Counted from the first letter of the stretch, positions 7,531 through 17,623 are shown. The stretch: DNA of 30,809 nt from Actinomycetes bacterium (GCA_021793935.1 JAJYRV010000003.1:1-30809), one strand, 5' to 3'. Made by a program: numbers and translations. The notes: a model not told the origin generated them from the letters alone.

Positions 7531-9099
7531 ATGACCGACACGCCGATCGTCGAGATGCAGGGCATCTCGGTTGAGTTCCCCGGTGTAAAGGCGCTCGACG
7601 AGGTGGGTTTTCGGCTACTGCCGGGCGAGGTGCACTCGCTCATGGGTGAGAACGGTGCCGGCAAATCCACTCTCATCAAAGCGCTCACCGGCGTGTATCA
7701 AATTGACGCCGGTACCATCCGTGTCGCGGGTGAGGAACGGCATTTCCGCAACACTGGTGACGCGCAGGACGCGGGGATCTCTACCGTGTACCAGGAGGTC
7801 AACCTCTGCGCGAACCTCAGCATCGGCGAGAACGTCATGCTCGGCCATGAGGTGCGCGGCCGGTTTGGCATCGACTGGCGCGCTACCCACCGCGCCGCAC
7901 GAGGTGCGCTTGAACGCCTTGGCCTTGGCCACCTCGACCCGCGGCAACCGTTGGCGAGTCTCTCGATCGCGCTGCAGCAACTCGTCGCGATCAGCCGGGC
8001 AATGGTGCGCCAAGCCAAGGTTCTCATTCTCGACGAGCCGACCTCGAGTCTGGATTCCGCTGAGGTGGAGGCGTTGTTCACGGTCATCCGGCAGTTGCGC
8101 GATGAGGGAGTGGCGATCTTGTTCGTCTCCCACTTCCTTGACCAGATCTATGAGATCAGCGACCGCCTGACGGTGCTACGCAACGGCGTATACGTGGGGG
8201 AATACGCCATTGGGGAACTGGACCGTGCTGGGCTCATCGCGAAAATGATCGGGAAGGACCTCGATACCTTGAAGTCTCTGGCCTCCCACGAGACTCAAGA
8301 TCGAGATCGCAGCGTCGAGCCCGTTCTCAACGCAGAGGCGATCACTCGCCGCGGCAGCATCGAGCCCACGTCACTGAAGCTGTTTTCCGGGGAGATCCTC
8401 GGATTCGCGGGTCTGTTAGGGGCAGGGAGAACGGAGCTCGCACGGCTGCTCTATGGCGCGGACCGACCCGACTCGGGAACGATCATGCTTCACGGCAAGA
8501 AGATCGACCTGAGGAACCCCGTTGATGCCCTCGACCAGCACATCGCGTACTCCACGGAGAACCGGCGGGACGAGGGCATCATCGGGGATCTCACCGTGCG
8601 CGAAAATATGATTCTGGCCGTGCAGGCCAAGCGAGGCTGGGCGCGCCCGGTCTCTCGGAAAGAACAGAACGAGATCGTCTCCAAATACATGGAAGCGCTC
8701 AACGTTCGACCCGCTGATCCCGAGCGACCCATCAAGAACCTCTCCGGGGGGAACCAGCAGAAGGTGCTGCTCGCCCGTTGGCTCGCCACCAGCCCGGAAC
8801 TTCTCATCTTGGACGAACCCACCCGCGGCATCGATGTCGGCGCGAAAGCCGAGATTCAAGAAGTGGTGGCGAAACTCGCCGATGGGGGAGTGGCCATCGT
8901 CTTCATCTCCTCCGAACTTGAAGAGGTGGTGCGGCTCAGCGAGCGCATCGTCGTCCTCAAAGATCACCAGAAGATCGGAGAGATCGTTAACGGGCCGGGG
9001 GTCACCGCGCAGCAGGTCGTGGAACTCATCGCTGCCGAGGGGACCGAAGAGAGCCAGGAAGCGACCGCTGAACTTGCGGAGGAGGTTGCTGGAGCATGA
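7531..9099 (+). CDS. Sugar ABC transporter ATPase with two ABC domains (YtfR-like)
   Basis: The 522-residue protein contains two ABC cassettes, as in CUT2 monosaccharide importers. The first has an intact Walker A (GENGAGKST, residues 39-47) and Walker B (LILDEPTSSL) but a weak signature (LSIALQQL). The second has a degenerate Walker A (GLLGAGRTE), a perfect signature (LSGGNQQK) and Walker B (LILDEPTRGIDVGAK). This asymmetry is normal for the family. I prefer the ATG at 7531, because family members begin close to that point. An in-frame TTG at 7513 has a slightly better Shine-Dalgarno (AGGAG, 5-nt gap) and would add six residues. The stop overlaps the next start by four bases (ATGA). Confidence 0.95.
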   Translation: MTDTPIVEMQGISVEFPGVKALDEVGFRLLPGEVHSLMGENGAGKSTLIKALTGVYQIDAGTIRVAGEERHFRNTGDAQDAGISTVYQEVNLCANLSIGENVMLGHEVRGRFGIDWRATHRAARGALERLGLGHLDPRQPLASLSIALQQLVAISRAMVRQAKVLILDEPTSSLDSAEVEALFTVIRQLRDEGVAILFVSHFLDQIYEISDRLTVLRNGVYVGEYAIGELDRAGLIAKMIGKDLDTLKSLASHETQDRDRSVEPVLNAEAITRRGSIEPTSLKLFSGEILGFAGLLGAGRTELARLLYGADRPDSGTIMLHGKKIDLRNPVDALDQHIAYSTENRRDEGIIGDLTVRENMILAVQAKRGWARPVSRKEQNEIVSKYMEALNVRPADPERPIKNLSGGNQQKVLLARWLATSPELLILDEPTRGIDVGAKAEIQEVVAKLADGGVAIVFISSELEEVVRLSERIVVLKDHQKIGEIVNGPGVTAQQVVELIAAEGTEESQEATAELAEEVAGA

Positions 9100-10160
9100 G
9101 TGTTATTGAGAATGTCGGTGCGAGGATCAGTGCACTTTTCCACCGGCAATATGTGTGGGGCATCCTCGCGATCATTGCGTTACTCGCGGTCAACCTGATC
9201 AAAGATCCCGGATACCTCGCGATCACCACCTCCGGGGGACACCTCGTGGGGAACGTTATCGACATCATGAGGTCAGCCGCCCCGATCCTCATGATCGCCA
9301 TCGGGATGGCACTTGTCATCGCAACGGCGGGAATCGACCTTTCGGTCGGATCGGTCATGGTCGTCTCGGGCGCGGTAGCGATGGAATTCCTCAACGGGGC
9401 CGCCGAGTCCCATTCGGTTTCCGTTGCGCTCTCCGCGTTGGCCCTAGCCCTTGCTGTGGGCACGGTGTTGGGGGTCATCAATGGCGTGCTCGTTTCCTAC
9501 GTCCGGCTCCAGCCGTTCATCACCACCCTGGTGATGATGCTCGCCGGGCGGGGAATCGCGAAGGTGATCACCGGTGGTCAGAACACGGCTGCGACCAATG
9601 CCCCGTTTCGATGGATCGCCAACGGCTACGTCGCGGGTCTGCCCGTCGTCTTCCTCATCGCGATAGTCATCGTGTGCATCGTCGCCCTCCTCGTGCGCCG
9701 CAGCGCGCTCGGCCTCATGGTCGAGTCGATCGGAATCAACCCGAAAGCCAGTCGCATGGCCGGAATCAAGCCGCGGGGCCTACTCATCACGGTTTACGGC
9801 ATGAGCGCCTTCCTCGCCGCCGTCGCGGGGATTTTCGCCACCGCGAGTGTGATGACCGTTGACGTATCGCGGACCGGCTACCAGATGGAGCTTGACGCGA
9901 TCCTCGCCGTCGTGATCGGCGGAACATCGCTGGCCGGCGGTCGGTTCTCGCTCGGGGGCGCGGTTGTCGGTGCCCTCCTCATCGCCACCCTGGACAAAAC
10001 AGTCGTCTTCCTCGGCGTTTCCTCCTCCGCCACCCCCGCCTTCAAAGCCATCGTGATCGTCATCCTGTGCCTGTTGCAATCCGAACGGGTCCGCGGAATC
10101 CTCGCTCGACGGCGCCGACGCCTGTCGTTGCAGGCAGCCAAGAAGGAGGTGCTCGTATGA
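9096..10160 (+). CDS. Sugar ABC transporter permease 1 (YtfT-like)
   Basis: The 354-residue membrane protein belongs to the CUT2/branched-chain permease family. It has about nine or ten spans and the family motifs ATAGIDLSVGSVM, QPFITTLVMMLAGRGIAKV and LDAILAVVIGGTSLAGGRFS. The C-terminus is basic and cytosolic (ILARRRRRLS). It starts at the ATG overlapping the ATPase stop and is followed by a second permease with another ATGA overlap, so the two permeases should form a heterodimer. This matches the YtfT/YjfF arrangement of the galactofuranose transporter rather than the single-permease AraH arrangement. Confidence 0.94.
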   Translation: MSVIENVGARISALFHRQYVWGILAIIALLAVNLIKDPGYLAITTSGGHLVGNVIDIMRSAAPILMIAIGMALVIATAGIDLSVGSVMVVSGAVAMEFLNGAAESHSVSVALSALALALAVGTVLGVINGVLVSYVRLQPFITTLVMMLAGRGIAKVITGGQNTAATNAPFRWIANGYVAGLPVVFLIAIVIVCIVALLVRRSALGLMVESIGINPKASRMAGIKPRGLLITVYGMSAFLAAVAGIFATASVMTVDVSRTGYQMELDAILAVVIGGTSLAGGRFSLGGAVVGALLIATLDKTVVFLGVSSSATPAFKAIVIVILCLLQSERVRGILARRRRRLSLQAAKKEVLV

Positions 10161-11197
10161 GCACGAGCAGCGTTGCCGAGCAGCGCAACATCGACCGGGC
10201 GTCGAGGCTGAAGCAGTTCTTTCAGTCTCACCTGACCGCCTTGCCCACCGCCGCGGCCGTCATCATCTTCATCGTGATGATCCTCTACGGAGAATTCAGC
10301 TACGGCCGGATCGTCCAGTTCAACACGCTGTCGAACCTGTTGATCAACAATTCACACCTGATCATCATGGCCGTCGGTGTCACCTTGCCGATCCTGACGG
10401 GCAATGGGGGAATCGACCTCTCGGTGGGATCGATCATCGCCTTCTCCAGCGTCTCTGGGGTGATGCTCGCCAATGCCGGGCTATCGCCGTCCTTAGTGAT
10501 CTTTCTGATGATCTTCTCTGGCACTGTGTTCGGCGCGATCTCCGGCGTGCTCATCCAGTACTTCAATGTGCAACCCTTCATCGCCACGCTGTCGATGATG
10601 TTCCTCGCCCGGGGGCTCGCTTCCGTTCTCAGTACGACCCCGGAACGGCTGGCCGATGATTCCCCCATTCGCTGGTTCGCCACGGAATGGAAGATCATCG
10701 ACGGGCCCAAGGTCAACGATCTGATCATCACTCCCGGGGTCGTTATCGCCCTGCTCATCGTGATCGTCGCGTTCTTCCTGCTGCATCGGACCCGGTTCGG
10801 GCGCACCATCTATGCCATGGGCGGTTCGGAGCAGTCCGCTCAACTCATGGGGTTGCCGGTCTTTCGCACCAAGCTCGCGGTGTACATCATCAGCGGGACG
10901 CTGTCGGGGCTGGCCGCGGTTGTCTACACGGGCCGCCTCGGGATCGCACAGAACATCACCGGCGTGGGCTGGGAACTCGATGCGATCGCCGCGGTCGTGA
11001 TCGGCGGAACGATGCTCACCGGCGGAGTGGGATTCGTGCTCGGATCGGTCGTCGGAGCGCTCGTGCTGGGGCTGATGAATGTGCTCATCACCCGCGACGG
11101 AACGATCCCGCCGGAGGCGACGACGATCATCACCGGCGGGATCCTCCTGATCTTTGTGCTGCTGCAACGCGTGGTTTCCATGCGCCGAAACGAATAG
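10157..11197 (+). CDS. Sugar ABC transporter permease 2 (YjfF-like)
   Basis: The 346-residue permease has the same family motifs as its neighbour (GNGGIDLSVGSIIAFSSV, QPFIATLSMMFLARGLASV, LDAIAAVVIGGTMLTGGVG). The ATG at 10157 has an excellent Shine-Dalgarno (AAGGAGG, 7-nt gap) and overlaps the previous stop by four bases. An open frame continues 90 bases upstream inside the first permease, but the start chosen fits both the ribosome site and the family. It would form the membrane channel with permease 1. A 65-bp gap separates it from araB. Confidence 0.94.
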   Translation: MSTSSVAEQRNIDRASRLKQFFQSHLTALPTAAAVIIFIVMILYGEFSYGRIVQFNTLSNLLINNSHLIIMAVGVTLPILTGNGGIDLSVGSIIAFSSVSGVMLANAGLSPSLVIFLMIFSGTVFGAISGVLIQYFNVQPFIATLSMMFLARGLASVLSTTPERLADDSPIRWFATEWKIIDGPKVNDLIITPGVVIALLIVIVAFFLLHRTRFGRTIYAMGGSEQSAQLMGLPVFRTKLAVYIISGTLSGLAAVVYTGRLGIAQNITGVGWELDAIAAVVIGGTMLTGGVGFVLGSVVGALVLGLMNVLITRDGTIPPEATTIITGGILLIFVLLQRVVSMRRNE

Positions 11198-11262
11198 CCC
11201 TAACCAGAACACGACGAAGCACGGGCGGATCTACGAGTCCTGCCTGTGAAAGGAGTTATGGA

Positions 11263-12999
11263 ATGACCCGCGACCACCGCCTAGTCATCGGCGTGGACTT
11301 TGGAACGCTCTCGGGGCGCGCCGTCGTCGTGAGGGTGAGCGACGGTGAAGAGATCGGTAGTGCCGAACACGCGTACCCGCACGCGGTGATGGAGCGGGAA
11401 CTCACCGCGGGCGATGGCCGGCGCCTGCCACCCGAATGGGCCCTGCAAGACCCGGCCGACTATGTCGAGGTGCTGCGCACCGCAGTGCCCGCGGCGCTGG
11501 CGAATGCCGGCGCCGACCCGGCTGACGTGGTCGGCATCGGTACCGACTTCACCGCCTGCACGATGGTGCCTACCCTGGCCGACGGCACCCCGCTGTGTGA
11601 AGTCGCGGAATATCGCAACCGACCCCACGCGTACGCGAAACTATGGAAGCACCACGCCGCGCAAGAGCAAGCCGATCGAATCAACGAGCTCGCCCATCGC
11701 CAGCAACAACCATGGATCGCACGCTACGGGGGATTGATCTCCTCGGAGTGGGAGTTTGCCAAGGGCCTCCAAATGTTGGAGGAGGACCCGGAGCTTTACG
11801 ACGCAATGGATCGTTGGGTCGAGGCAGCGGACTGGATCGTCTGGCAGTTGTGCGGCACCTACGTCCGCAATGCCTGCACCGCGGGTTACAAAGGTATCTA
11901 CCAGGAGGGGAAATACCCGAGCCCGGAGTTCCTCCGTGCGCTCAACCCCGACTTCGAAGGGTTCGTTCGGGATAAGCTCGACCAACCTATCGCCCAGCTC
12001 GGCCAGGCAGCGGGCCGCCTCACGGAAGAAGCCGCAGCGTGGACGGGCCTGCCGGCCGGGATCGCGGTCGCCGTTGGTAACGTCGACGCGCACGTGACCG
12101 CACCCGCCGCGGGTGCCGTTGAGCCCGGGCAGATGGTCGCCATCATGGGCACCTCCACGTGTCACGTGATGAACGGAGACGAGCTCGCCGAAGTGCCGGG
12201 AATGTGCGGCGTGGTGGACGGCGGCATCGTGGAGGGATTCTGGGGCTTCGAGGCGGGGCAGTCCGGGGTCGGCGATATCTTCGCATGGTATGTAGAGAAC
12301 CAGGTGCCCGGCGAGTACGCCCGCGCCGCCGCGGAGGCAGGCCAGGGACTGCATGAATACCTCACCGAACTGGCCGCGCAACAGGAAGTGGGGCAGCACG
12401 GTCTCATCGCACTCGATTGGCACTCGGGGAACAGGTCCACGCTGGTGGACCATGAACTCTCCGGGCTCCTCATCGGCCAGACCCTGACCACCCAGCCCGA
12501 GGACATCTACCGGGCGCTCCTGGAATCCACCGCCTTCGGCACGCGCGTGATCATCGAGGCATTCGAGGCTGCCGGGGTTCCCGTGACCGAATTCGTCGTC
12601 GCGGGGGGCCTTCTGAAGAACTCATTCCTCATGCAGATGTACGCAGACGTCACTCGGTTACCGCTATCGACCATCGCCTCGAGTCAGGGCCCCGCCCTCG
12701 GCAGCGCCATTCATGCTGCCGTTGCTGTGGGGGCCTATCCGGACGTTCGCGCCGCAGCGGCGGCGATGGGGCGGCGCACCATTGCGGCCTATACACCGGA
12801 CGAGGAGGCGGCTGATCGCTACGACGAACTCTATGCCGAGTACCTGCGTCTGCACGACTACTTCGGACGCGGGGGCAACGACGTTATGCACCGGCTCAAG
12901 GCGATTCGGCGCGAGGCGAGCCACCGAGTGATGGGGTCAACGCCCGAGAAGGGCTCGGCCGCGGTCGTAGAACGAGGAGGAACCGATGAAACTCACTGA
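11263..12999 (+). CDS. araB: L-ribulokinase
   Basis: The 578-residue FGGY kinase phosphorylates L-ribulose to L-ribulose 5-phosphate in the cytosol, using ATP. It shows the N-terminal phosphate motif GVDFGTLSGRAVVV, the ribulokinase-typical GIGTDFTACTMVP, GTSTCHVMNGD and FEAGQSGVGDIFAWY, and the C-terminal adenosine motif VAGGLLKNSFLMQMYADV. The length fits AraB (about 560-570). The ATG at 11263 follows AAGGAG with a 7-nt gap. The open frame reaches back to 10687 through the permease gene, but that part has no kinase similarity. The 3' end overlaps araD by 14 bases. Confidence 0.96.
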   Translation: MTRDHRLVIGVDFGTLSGRAVVVRVSDGEEIGSAEHAYPHAVMERELTAGDGRRLPPEWALQDPADYVEVLRTAVPAALANAGADPADVVGIGTDFTACTMVPTLADGTPLCEVAEYRNRPHAYAKLWKHHAAQEQADRINELAHRQQQPWIARYGGLISSEWEFAKGLQMLEEDPELYDAMDRWVEAADWIVWQLCGTYVRNACTAGYKGIYQEGKYPSPEFLRALNPDFEGFVRDKLDQPIAQLGQAAGRLTEEAAAWTGLPAGIAVAVGNVDAHVTAPAAGAVEPGQMVAIMGTSTCHVMNGDELAEVPGMCGVVDGGIVEGFWGFEAGQSGVGDIFAWYVENQVPGEYARAAAEAGQGLHEYLTELAAQQEVGQHGLIALDWHSGNRSTLVDHELSGLLIGQTLTTQPEDIYRALLESTAFGTRVIIEAFEAAGVPVTEFVVAGGLLKNSFLMQMYADVTRLPLSTIASSQGPALGSAIHAAVAVGAYPDVRAAAAAMGRRTIAAYTPDEEAADRYDELYAEYLRLHDYFGRGGNDVMHRLKAIRREASHRVMGSTPEKGSAAVVERGGTDETH

Positions 13000-13711
13000 G
13001 CAATCCCGCGCTGTGCAAGACGCAGTCCACCGCACCCGGGAACGGGTGGCTGCCCTGCACGCCGAGCTGCCACGCAACGAGCTCGTGGTGTGGACGGCAG
13101 GAAATGTTTCCGAACGGGTGAGCGGGACCGAGCTATTCGTCATCAAGCCCTCCGGGGTCTCCTACGACGAGTTGAGCGCGGAGAACATGGTCGTGTGCAC
13201 CCTGGATGGCAAGAAGATCGACGACGGCACGGCCGCCAGCCTCGTTCCATCTTCTGACACGGCGGCGCACGCGTATGTGTACCGACACATGCCCCACGTG
13301 GGAGGGGTCGTGCACACCCACTCGACCTACGCCACCGCCTGGTCCGCTCGAGGGGAGGAGATCCCGTGCGTGTTGACCATGATGGCCGACGAGTTCGGCG
13401 GACCGGTACCGGTAGGACCGTTCGCGATCATCGGCGACGATTCCATCGGCCGCGGGATCGTGCAAACGCTCTCAGCTAGTCGCTCGCCTGCGGTCCTTAT
13501 GCGTAACCACGGGCCCTTCACCATCGGACGCGATGCGTTAGCGGCAGTGAAGGCCGCCGTGATGGTTGAGGAGGTGGCGCGCACCGTGCACATCTCGCGC
13601 CAGCTCGGTGAGCCTCTTCCGATCGACCCGCAGAACATCGACACGTTGTACGACCGTTATCAGAACGTCTACGGACAAGGCGCTTCGACGCCGAAGGAGA
13701 ACTACGCATGA
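12986..13711 (+). CDS. araD: L-ribulose-5-phosphate 4-epimerase
   Basis: The 241-residue class II aldolase-type enzyme converts L-ribulose 5-phosphate to D-xylulose 5-phosphate, which enters the pentose phosphate pathway. Visible features are the substrate loop [19 protein letters not shown], the zinc pair His110 and His112 in [12 protein letters not shown], the third ligand His175 in RNHGPFTIG, and a C-terminal NVYGQ holding the catalytic tyrosine. The ATG has a strong Shine-Dalgarno (GAGGAGG) placed within the end of araB. The stop overlaps the araA start by four bases. Confidence 0.96.
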   Translation: MKLTEQSRAVQDAVHRTRERVAALHAELPRNELVVWTAGNVSERVSGTELFVIKPSGVSYDELSAENMVVCTLDGKKIDDGTAASLVPSSDTAAHAYVYRHMPHVGGVVHTHSTYATAWSARGEEIPCVLTMMADEFGGPVPVGPFAIIGDDSIGRGIVQTLSASRSPAVLMRNHGPFTIGRDALAAVKAAVMVEEVARTVHISRQLGEPLPIDPQNIDTLYDRYQNVYGQGASTPKENYA

Positions 13712-15219
13712 TTCACGATCCGTTCGAGCGCCGCGAGATCTGGTTCCTCACCGGCACCCAGGACCTCTACGGTGAGGACGTGCTCGACCAGGTAGCCGAG
13801 CACTCACGTGCCTTAGTGGCTACCCTCAACGATGCCCAATCCCTCCCCGTTACGATCCGGTGGAAACCCATCCTGCGCGAGCGGGAGGGGATTCGGCGGA
13901 TGGCGCACGAGGCGAACGCCGACGACGCGTGCATCGGAGTGATCGCCTGGATGCACACATTCTCCCCGGCGAAATCGTGGATCCAGGGGCTCAGCGCCTT
14001 GCAGAAGCCGTTGTTGCACCTGCACACCCAGGCGAACGTCGAACTGCCGTGGGCGGAGATCGACATGGACTTCATGAACCTGAACCAGGCCGCGCACGGA
14101 GATCGAGAATTCGGGTACATCGCCACCCGACTGGGCATTGCGCGCAAAACCGTCGTCGGACACGTGAGCCACCCGGAAGTCCAGGAGCGAATCGGAACGT
14201 GGGCGAGAGCAGCAACGGGGTGGGCGGAAGCCGGCAGCCTGCGTGTCGCCCGGTTCGGGGACAATATGCGCGATGTCGCCGTGACCGAAGGTGATAAGAC
14301 CGAGGCAGAACTGCGCCTGGGGGTCTCGACGAACACGTGGGGCGTTGCCGATCTCGTCGAGCGGGTCGAGGGGGCTGACGAAAACGCCGTCGAGGCATTG
14401 GTCAGGGAGTACGAGGAGAGATACGACGTCGTCCCCGAGCTTCTCGACGGCGGCGCGCGACGTGAATCGCTGCGCTACGGCGCACGCATCGAGTTGGGCC
14501 TGCGTTCCTTCCTCTCCGAGGGCGGGTTCGGCGCGTTCACCACCAACTTCCAAGACCTCGGCGGGCTCCGGCAACTCCCCGGACTCGCGGTGCAGCGCCT
14601 GATGGCCGACGGCTATGGATTCGGGGCCGAAGGCGATTGGAAGACGGCGATCCTCGTGCGGCTCGCGAAAGTGATGGGATATGGGCTGCCCGGAGGTGCC
14701 TCCCTCATGGAGGATTACACCTACGAACTCACGCCCGGCAAAGAGAAGATCCTCGGTGCACACATGCTCGAGGTGTGCCCCTCGCTCACCCAGGGCAAGG
14801 CGAGGTTGGAGATCCACCCCCTCGGCATCGGGGATCGGGAGGATCCCGTGCGGCTGGTTTTCGATGCCGACACCGGGCCCGGCGTCGTCGTCGCGATGTC
14901 GGATATGCGCGACCGGTTCCGGCTCACCGCGAACACGGTCACGATCGTTGGCCCCGATGCCGAACTTCCCAACCTTCCCGTCGCGCGTGCAGTGTGGGAA
15001 CCGGAGCCCTCATTCGCGACCTCAGCCGAGTGCTGGCTCACGGCGGGCGCAGCGCACCACACGATGATGACGACGCAACTCCACCTCGACGTTATCGAGG
15101 ACTTCGCGGAGATCGCGGGGATGGAACTAGCGGTGATCGACGAGAACACCTCTACCCGCGGCTTCCTCAACGAACTACGCTGGAACCAGGCCTACTACCG
15201 GCTCAAGGAAGGGCTCTGA
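13708..15219 (+). CDS. araA: L-arabinose isomerase
   Basis: The 503-residue enzyme converts L-arabinose to L-ribulose, the first step of the pathway, with a manganese-type metal. The length equals that of E. coli AraA (500). Hallmarks are [12 protein letters not shown] at the N-terminus, [36 protein letters not shown], the metal-site glutamates in GAEGDWKTA and [18 protein letters not shown], and a late AAHHTMMT with the last metal histidine. The ATG overlaps the araD stop (ATGA). Gene order is B-D-A, the same composition as in other actinobacteria. Confidence 0.97.
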   Translation: MIHDPFERREIWFLTGTQDLYGEDVLDQVAEHSRALVATLNDAQSLPVTIRWKPILREREGIRRMAHEANADDACIGVIAWMHTFSPAKSWIQGLSALQKPLLHLHTQANVELPWAEIDMDFMNLNQAAHGDREFGYIATRLGIARKTVVGHVSHPEVQERIGTWARAATGWAEAGSLRVARFGDNMRDVAVTEGDKTEAELRLGVSTNTWGVADLVERVEGADENAVEALVREYEERYDVVPELLDGGARRESLRYGARIELGLRSFLSEGGFGAFTTNFQDLGGLRQLPGLAVQRLMADGYGFGAEGDWKTAILVRLAKVMGYGLPGGASLMEDYTYELTPGKEKILGAHMLEVCPSLTQGKARLEIHPLGIGDREDPVRLVFDADTGPGVVVAMSDMRDRFRLTANTVTIVGPDAELPNLPVARAVWEPEPSFATSAECWLTAGAAHHTMMTTQLHLDVIEDFAEIAGMELAVIDENTSTRGFLNELRWNQAYYRLKEGL

Positions 15220-15220
15220 G

Positions 15221-16228
15221 GTGAAGGTCGCGCGCCTGCACGGGCCGGGCGATCTACGCGTCGCGCAGGAGCAACAGCCTGTCCCTGAGCCGGGGGAAAC
15301 CCTCGTGCAGGTACGGGCCGTTGGGCTGTGCGGCTCCGACCTCCACTGGTACGCGGAAGGCAATATCGGCGACGCCCCGCTCACGCGCCCGCTCGTTCCG
15401 GGGCACGAAATCGCCGGGATCGCACGAGGGGGCCCGCATGAGGGGCGCCTCGTCGCTGTTGACCCCGCCATGCCCTGCCGCTCGTGCCCGATCTGTGAGG
15501 CAGGCCATCGGAACCTGTGCCCAACGGTGTCCTTCGCCGGGCACAGCACGTGCGACGGGGGCCTGCGTGAATTCATGCCGTGGCCTGGCGTGCTCCTGTA
15601 TCCCGTGCCCGAGGAGCTCTCCGCGGCGGAAGCGGCGCTGCTCGAGCCGCTGGGAGTCGCCCTGCACGCCTGGGATCTTGGCCGCGCCCGCATCGGCGAC
15701 ACCGTGGCGGTCATCGGCGCCGGCCCGATCGGTCTGCTCACCCTCCAGCTCGCCCGAGCCGGGGGAGCAGCACAGATCATCGTGGTCGAGCCTCTTGAGC
15801 ACCGGCGCGCCGCCGCGCGAAAGTTCGGAGCCGACGCGGTGTTGAGCCCCGAGGAGGCCGATGTCCGGGCCTGGCAGGAGTTGACCGGCTTAGGCTGCGA
15901 TCTCGTCTTCGAGTTCGCGGGCAACGACCCGGCGATTGCGGCAGCGTTCCGCGCGGCCCGGCCCGGTGCGCGGGTTCTCCTCGGGGGAATCCCGCGTAAC
16001 GACTCCAGCACGTTCCAGGCGGGATTGGCGCGTCGAAAGGGACTGACGATCCTCATGGTCCGGCGAATGAAGGAGATGTACCCTCGCGCCATCGAGTTGG
16101 CCTCTTCCGGCCGGGTAGATCTGCGTTCGCTGGTCTCCCGCGTTCTGCCGATCTCGCAGGCGGATACCGCGTTCGTCACGGCCGGTACCCGGGACGGGCT
16201 GAAGGTGATCATCGACCCCGGAGCCTGA
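15221..16228 (+). CDS. Zinc-dependent alcohol dehydrogenase (MDR family)
   Basis: The 335-residue oxidoreductase has catalytic zinc ligands Cys37 and His62-Glu63 (GLCGSDLHW, VPGHEIAG), a structural zinc site with Cys86, Cys89, Cys92 and Cys100, and a Rossmann nucleotide site AVIGAGPIGLLTLQLA. It is of the sorbitol/threonine/L-idonate dehydrogenase type. The GTG lies one base after the araA stop, so it is the last gene of the arabinose operon. It might oxidise a sugar alcohol or aldose that enters through the same transporter, for example L-arabinitol, but the substrate is not visible in the sequence. A convergent MFS gene follows. Confidence 0.9.
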   Translation: MKVARLHGPGDLRVAQEQQPVPEPGETLVQVRAVGLCGSDLHWYAEGNIGDAPLTRPLVPGHEIAGIARGGPHEGRLVAVDPAMPCRSCPICEAGHRNLCPTVSFAGHSTCDGGLREFMPWPGVLLYPVPEELSAAEAALLEPLGVALHAWDLGRARIGDTVAVIGAGPIGLLTLQLARAGGAAQIIVVEPLEHRRAAARKFGADAVLSPEEADVRAWQELTGLGCDLVFEFAGNDPAIAAAFRAARPGARVLLGGIPRNDSSTFQAGLARRKGLTILMVRRMKEMYPRAIELASSGRVDLRSLVSRVLPISQADTAFVTAGTRDGLKVIIDPGA

Positions 16229-16255
16229 TCCACCGGCCCATGGGGGAGTCTGGCG

Positions 16256-16280
16256 CCGAGGCGAGAACAACTAGCCTCGG
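16256..16280. terminator. Hairpin between convergent genes
   Basis: CCGAGGC (16256-16262) and GCCTCGG (16274-16280) form a 7-bp stem with an 11-nt loop. The stem includes the stop codon region of the MFS gene and lies 28 bases after the dehydrogenase stop. It could end both transcripts, but it is short and has no U-tract. Confidence 0.4.
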
Positions 16281-17587
16281 GAGACGGCGGGCAACCGGCC
16301 GGAGAAGAGCGTGCCGAGGATGCCCATCGCCGCGAGGAACAGCAGCGACCACGTGATACCGAGGGCAGCGAGCGCGGAGCTCAGCGCGCCGACGAGGAGC
16401 AGGATGAGACCCATGGCAGAGTTCGACACCGCCACATAGGTGGTTCGCATATCGCCTTCGGCCATGTCGATGACGTAGGTCTTGCGCGCGACCCGCACCC
16501 CGGTGTGAACGAGGGTGAGCACAAAATAGGCGACGACGAATACGAACGTGGGGCCCGCGCCGTCGCCCGCGAATGCCGGTAGTGAGACGATGACGACGAG
16601 GGCGACGATGGTGATCGCGGCCACCGCCGAGCCGACGGCCATGAGGCCTTTACTCGAGCGGTCCGCGAGCCGACCGAAGACTCTGCCCCCGAGGAGAGCC
16701 GCGAGGCCCGAGGCGATGATGTAGCCGCCGAGCCCGGCGAGCGTGTCGCTGCCGGCTTGCGCCGCCATCGTGACGATGAACGGTGGGCTCAGGGCGGAAA
16801 CCAGGAGAAGGCTGCGGGCGATGACGAAGTTCCGGAACGGGCGGTCCGTGCGAAGCAGGTGGAGCATGTCCGCAAACCAGGTCGCATGCCCCGCTCGTGC
16901 GGGGCCGGGGTCCCCGGCGGGCTCGCGGATGCTGGCATACACCACGGCCACGGCCACCCAGAGAAGGGCTCCGGCGGCGAGGAGCCACGCGATCTGCCCG
17001 CCGGAAAGTTCCTCTCCGCCGAAGTATCTGATCCCCAGGCCCAAGGTGATGACGACCGCCCCCGAGGCGGTCGTGGAAAGACCATTGATCTGGCCCCGTT
17101 CGCCTTTGGGGATGGTGCGCCCTTGGATATCTTTGGTGGTGACCGAACCGAGGGCGCGGCCGAGGGAAAAGAGGGTCAGGGCCCCGAGGATGACGACGCC
17201 GGCGGCAAGCCCGCTGCCCAGCGCAGCCGTGAGGGCCATGACCCCCACCGCGAGGGCCTGAATGAGGGCGCCGGCGACGAACAACCATTTCCGCCGCCGG
17301 AACCGGAGAATGATCGGGGTGAGGAAGGCTTGGGGGAGCATCGAGCCCGACTCGCGGATCGGCACAAGGAGCCCGGTCAACGTAGCGGGAACACCGAGCG
17401 CGTGGAACAGCCACGGCAGCACGGTGGAGGCCTTCATCGTCTGATCACCCGAGGACTGCAGCGTGCTGGCAAGCACGAGCCGCAGCCCGTTGCCCGCAAG
17501 GTTCGCGCGCTGCTGCTTGGGCAGCTCGCCTTCCACCTCCGGGCTGCGGCGCACGATCGCCGAATACACGCGCTCTACTCTTCTCAC
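16271..17587 (-). CDS. MFS transporter, putatively iron-regulated
   Basis: The 438-residue protein has about 12 hydrophobic spans and a basic loop after span 2 (ILRFRRRKWLF), as usual for the major facilitator superfamily. Other visible parts are GRALGSVTTKDIQGRTIPKG, RVFGRLADRSSKGLM and RVARKTYVIDMAEGDMRTTY. It probably exports a small molecule. The GTG at 17587 has no Shine-Dalgarno, but a -10 hexamer TAAGTT ends exactly six bases before it, which suggests a leaderless transcript. The divergent promoter region contains an iron-box-like site, so a role in siderophore or metal handling is a reasonable inference but not shown by the protein itself. Confidence 0.88.
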   Translation of the reverse strand: MRRVERVYSAIVRRSPEVEGELPKQQRANLAGNGLRLVLASTLQSSGDQTMKASTVLPWLFHALGVPATLTGLLVPIRESGSMLPQAFLTPIILRFRRRKWLFVAGALIQALAVGVMALTAALGSGLAAGVVILGALTLFSLGRALGSVTTKDIQGRTIPKGERGQINGLSTTASGAVVITLGLGIRYFGGEELSGGQIAWLLAAGALLWVAVAVVYASIREPAGDPGPARAGHATWFADMLHLLRTDRPFRNFVIARSLLLVSALSPPFIVTMAAQAGSDTLAGLGGYIIASGLAALLGGRVFGRLADRSSKGLMAVGSAVAAITIVALVVIVSLPAFAGDGAGPTFVFVVAYFVLTLVHTGVRVARKTYVIDMAEGDMRTTYVAVSNSAMGLILLLVGALSSALAALGITWSLLFLAAMGILGTLFSGRLPAVSRG

Positions 17588-17593
17588 AGGTGA

Positions 17594-17599
17594 AACTTA
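17594..17599 (-). promoter_or_regulatory. -10 element of leaderless MFS transcript
   Basis: On the minus strand the hexamer TAAGTT is followed by six bases (TCACCT) and then the GTG start. This spacing puts the transcription start on the start codon. No -35 of note. Confidence 0.45.
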
Positions 17600-17623
17600 T
17601 GCCAGCGCGTGAGGATCCGCTAG

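Noticed and set aside
10687..11262. 192-codon N-terminal extension of AraB
   Set aside because: It lies in another frame of the second permease gene and has shadow-like composition; araB has its own ribosome site before 11263.
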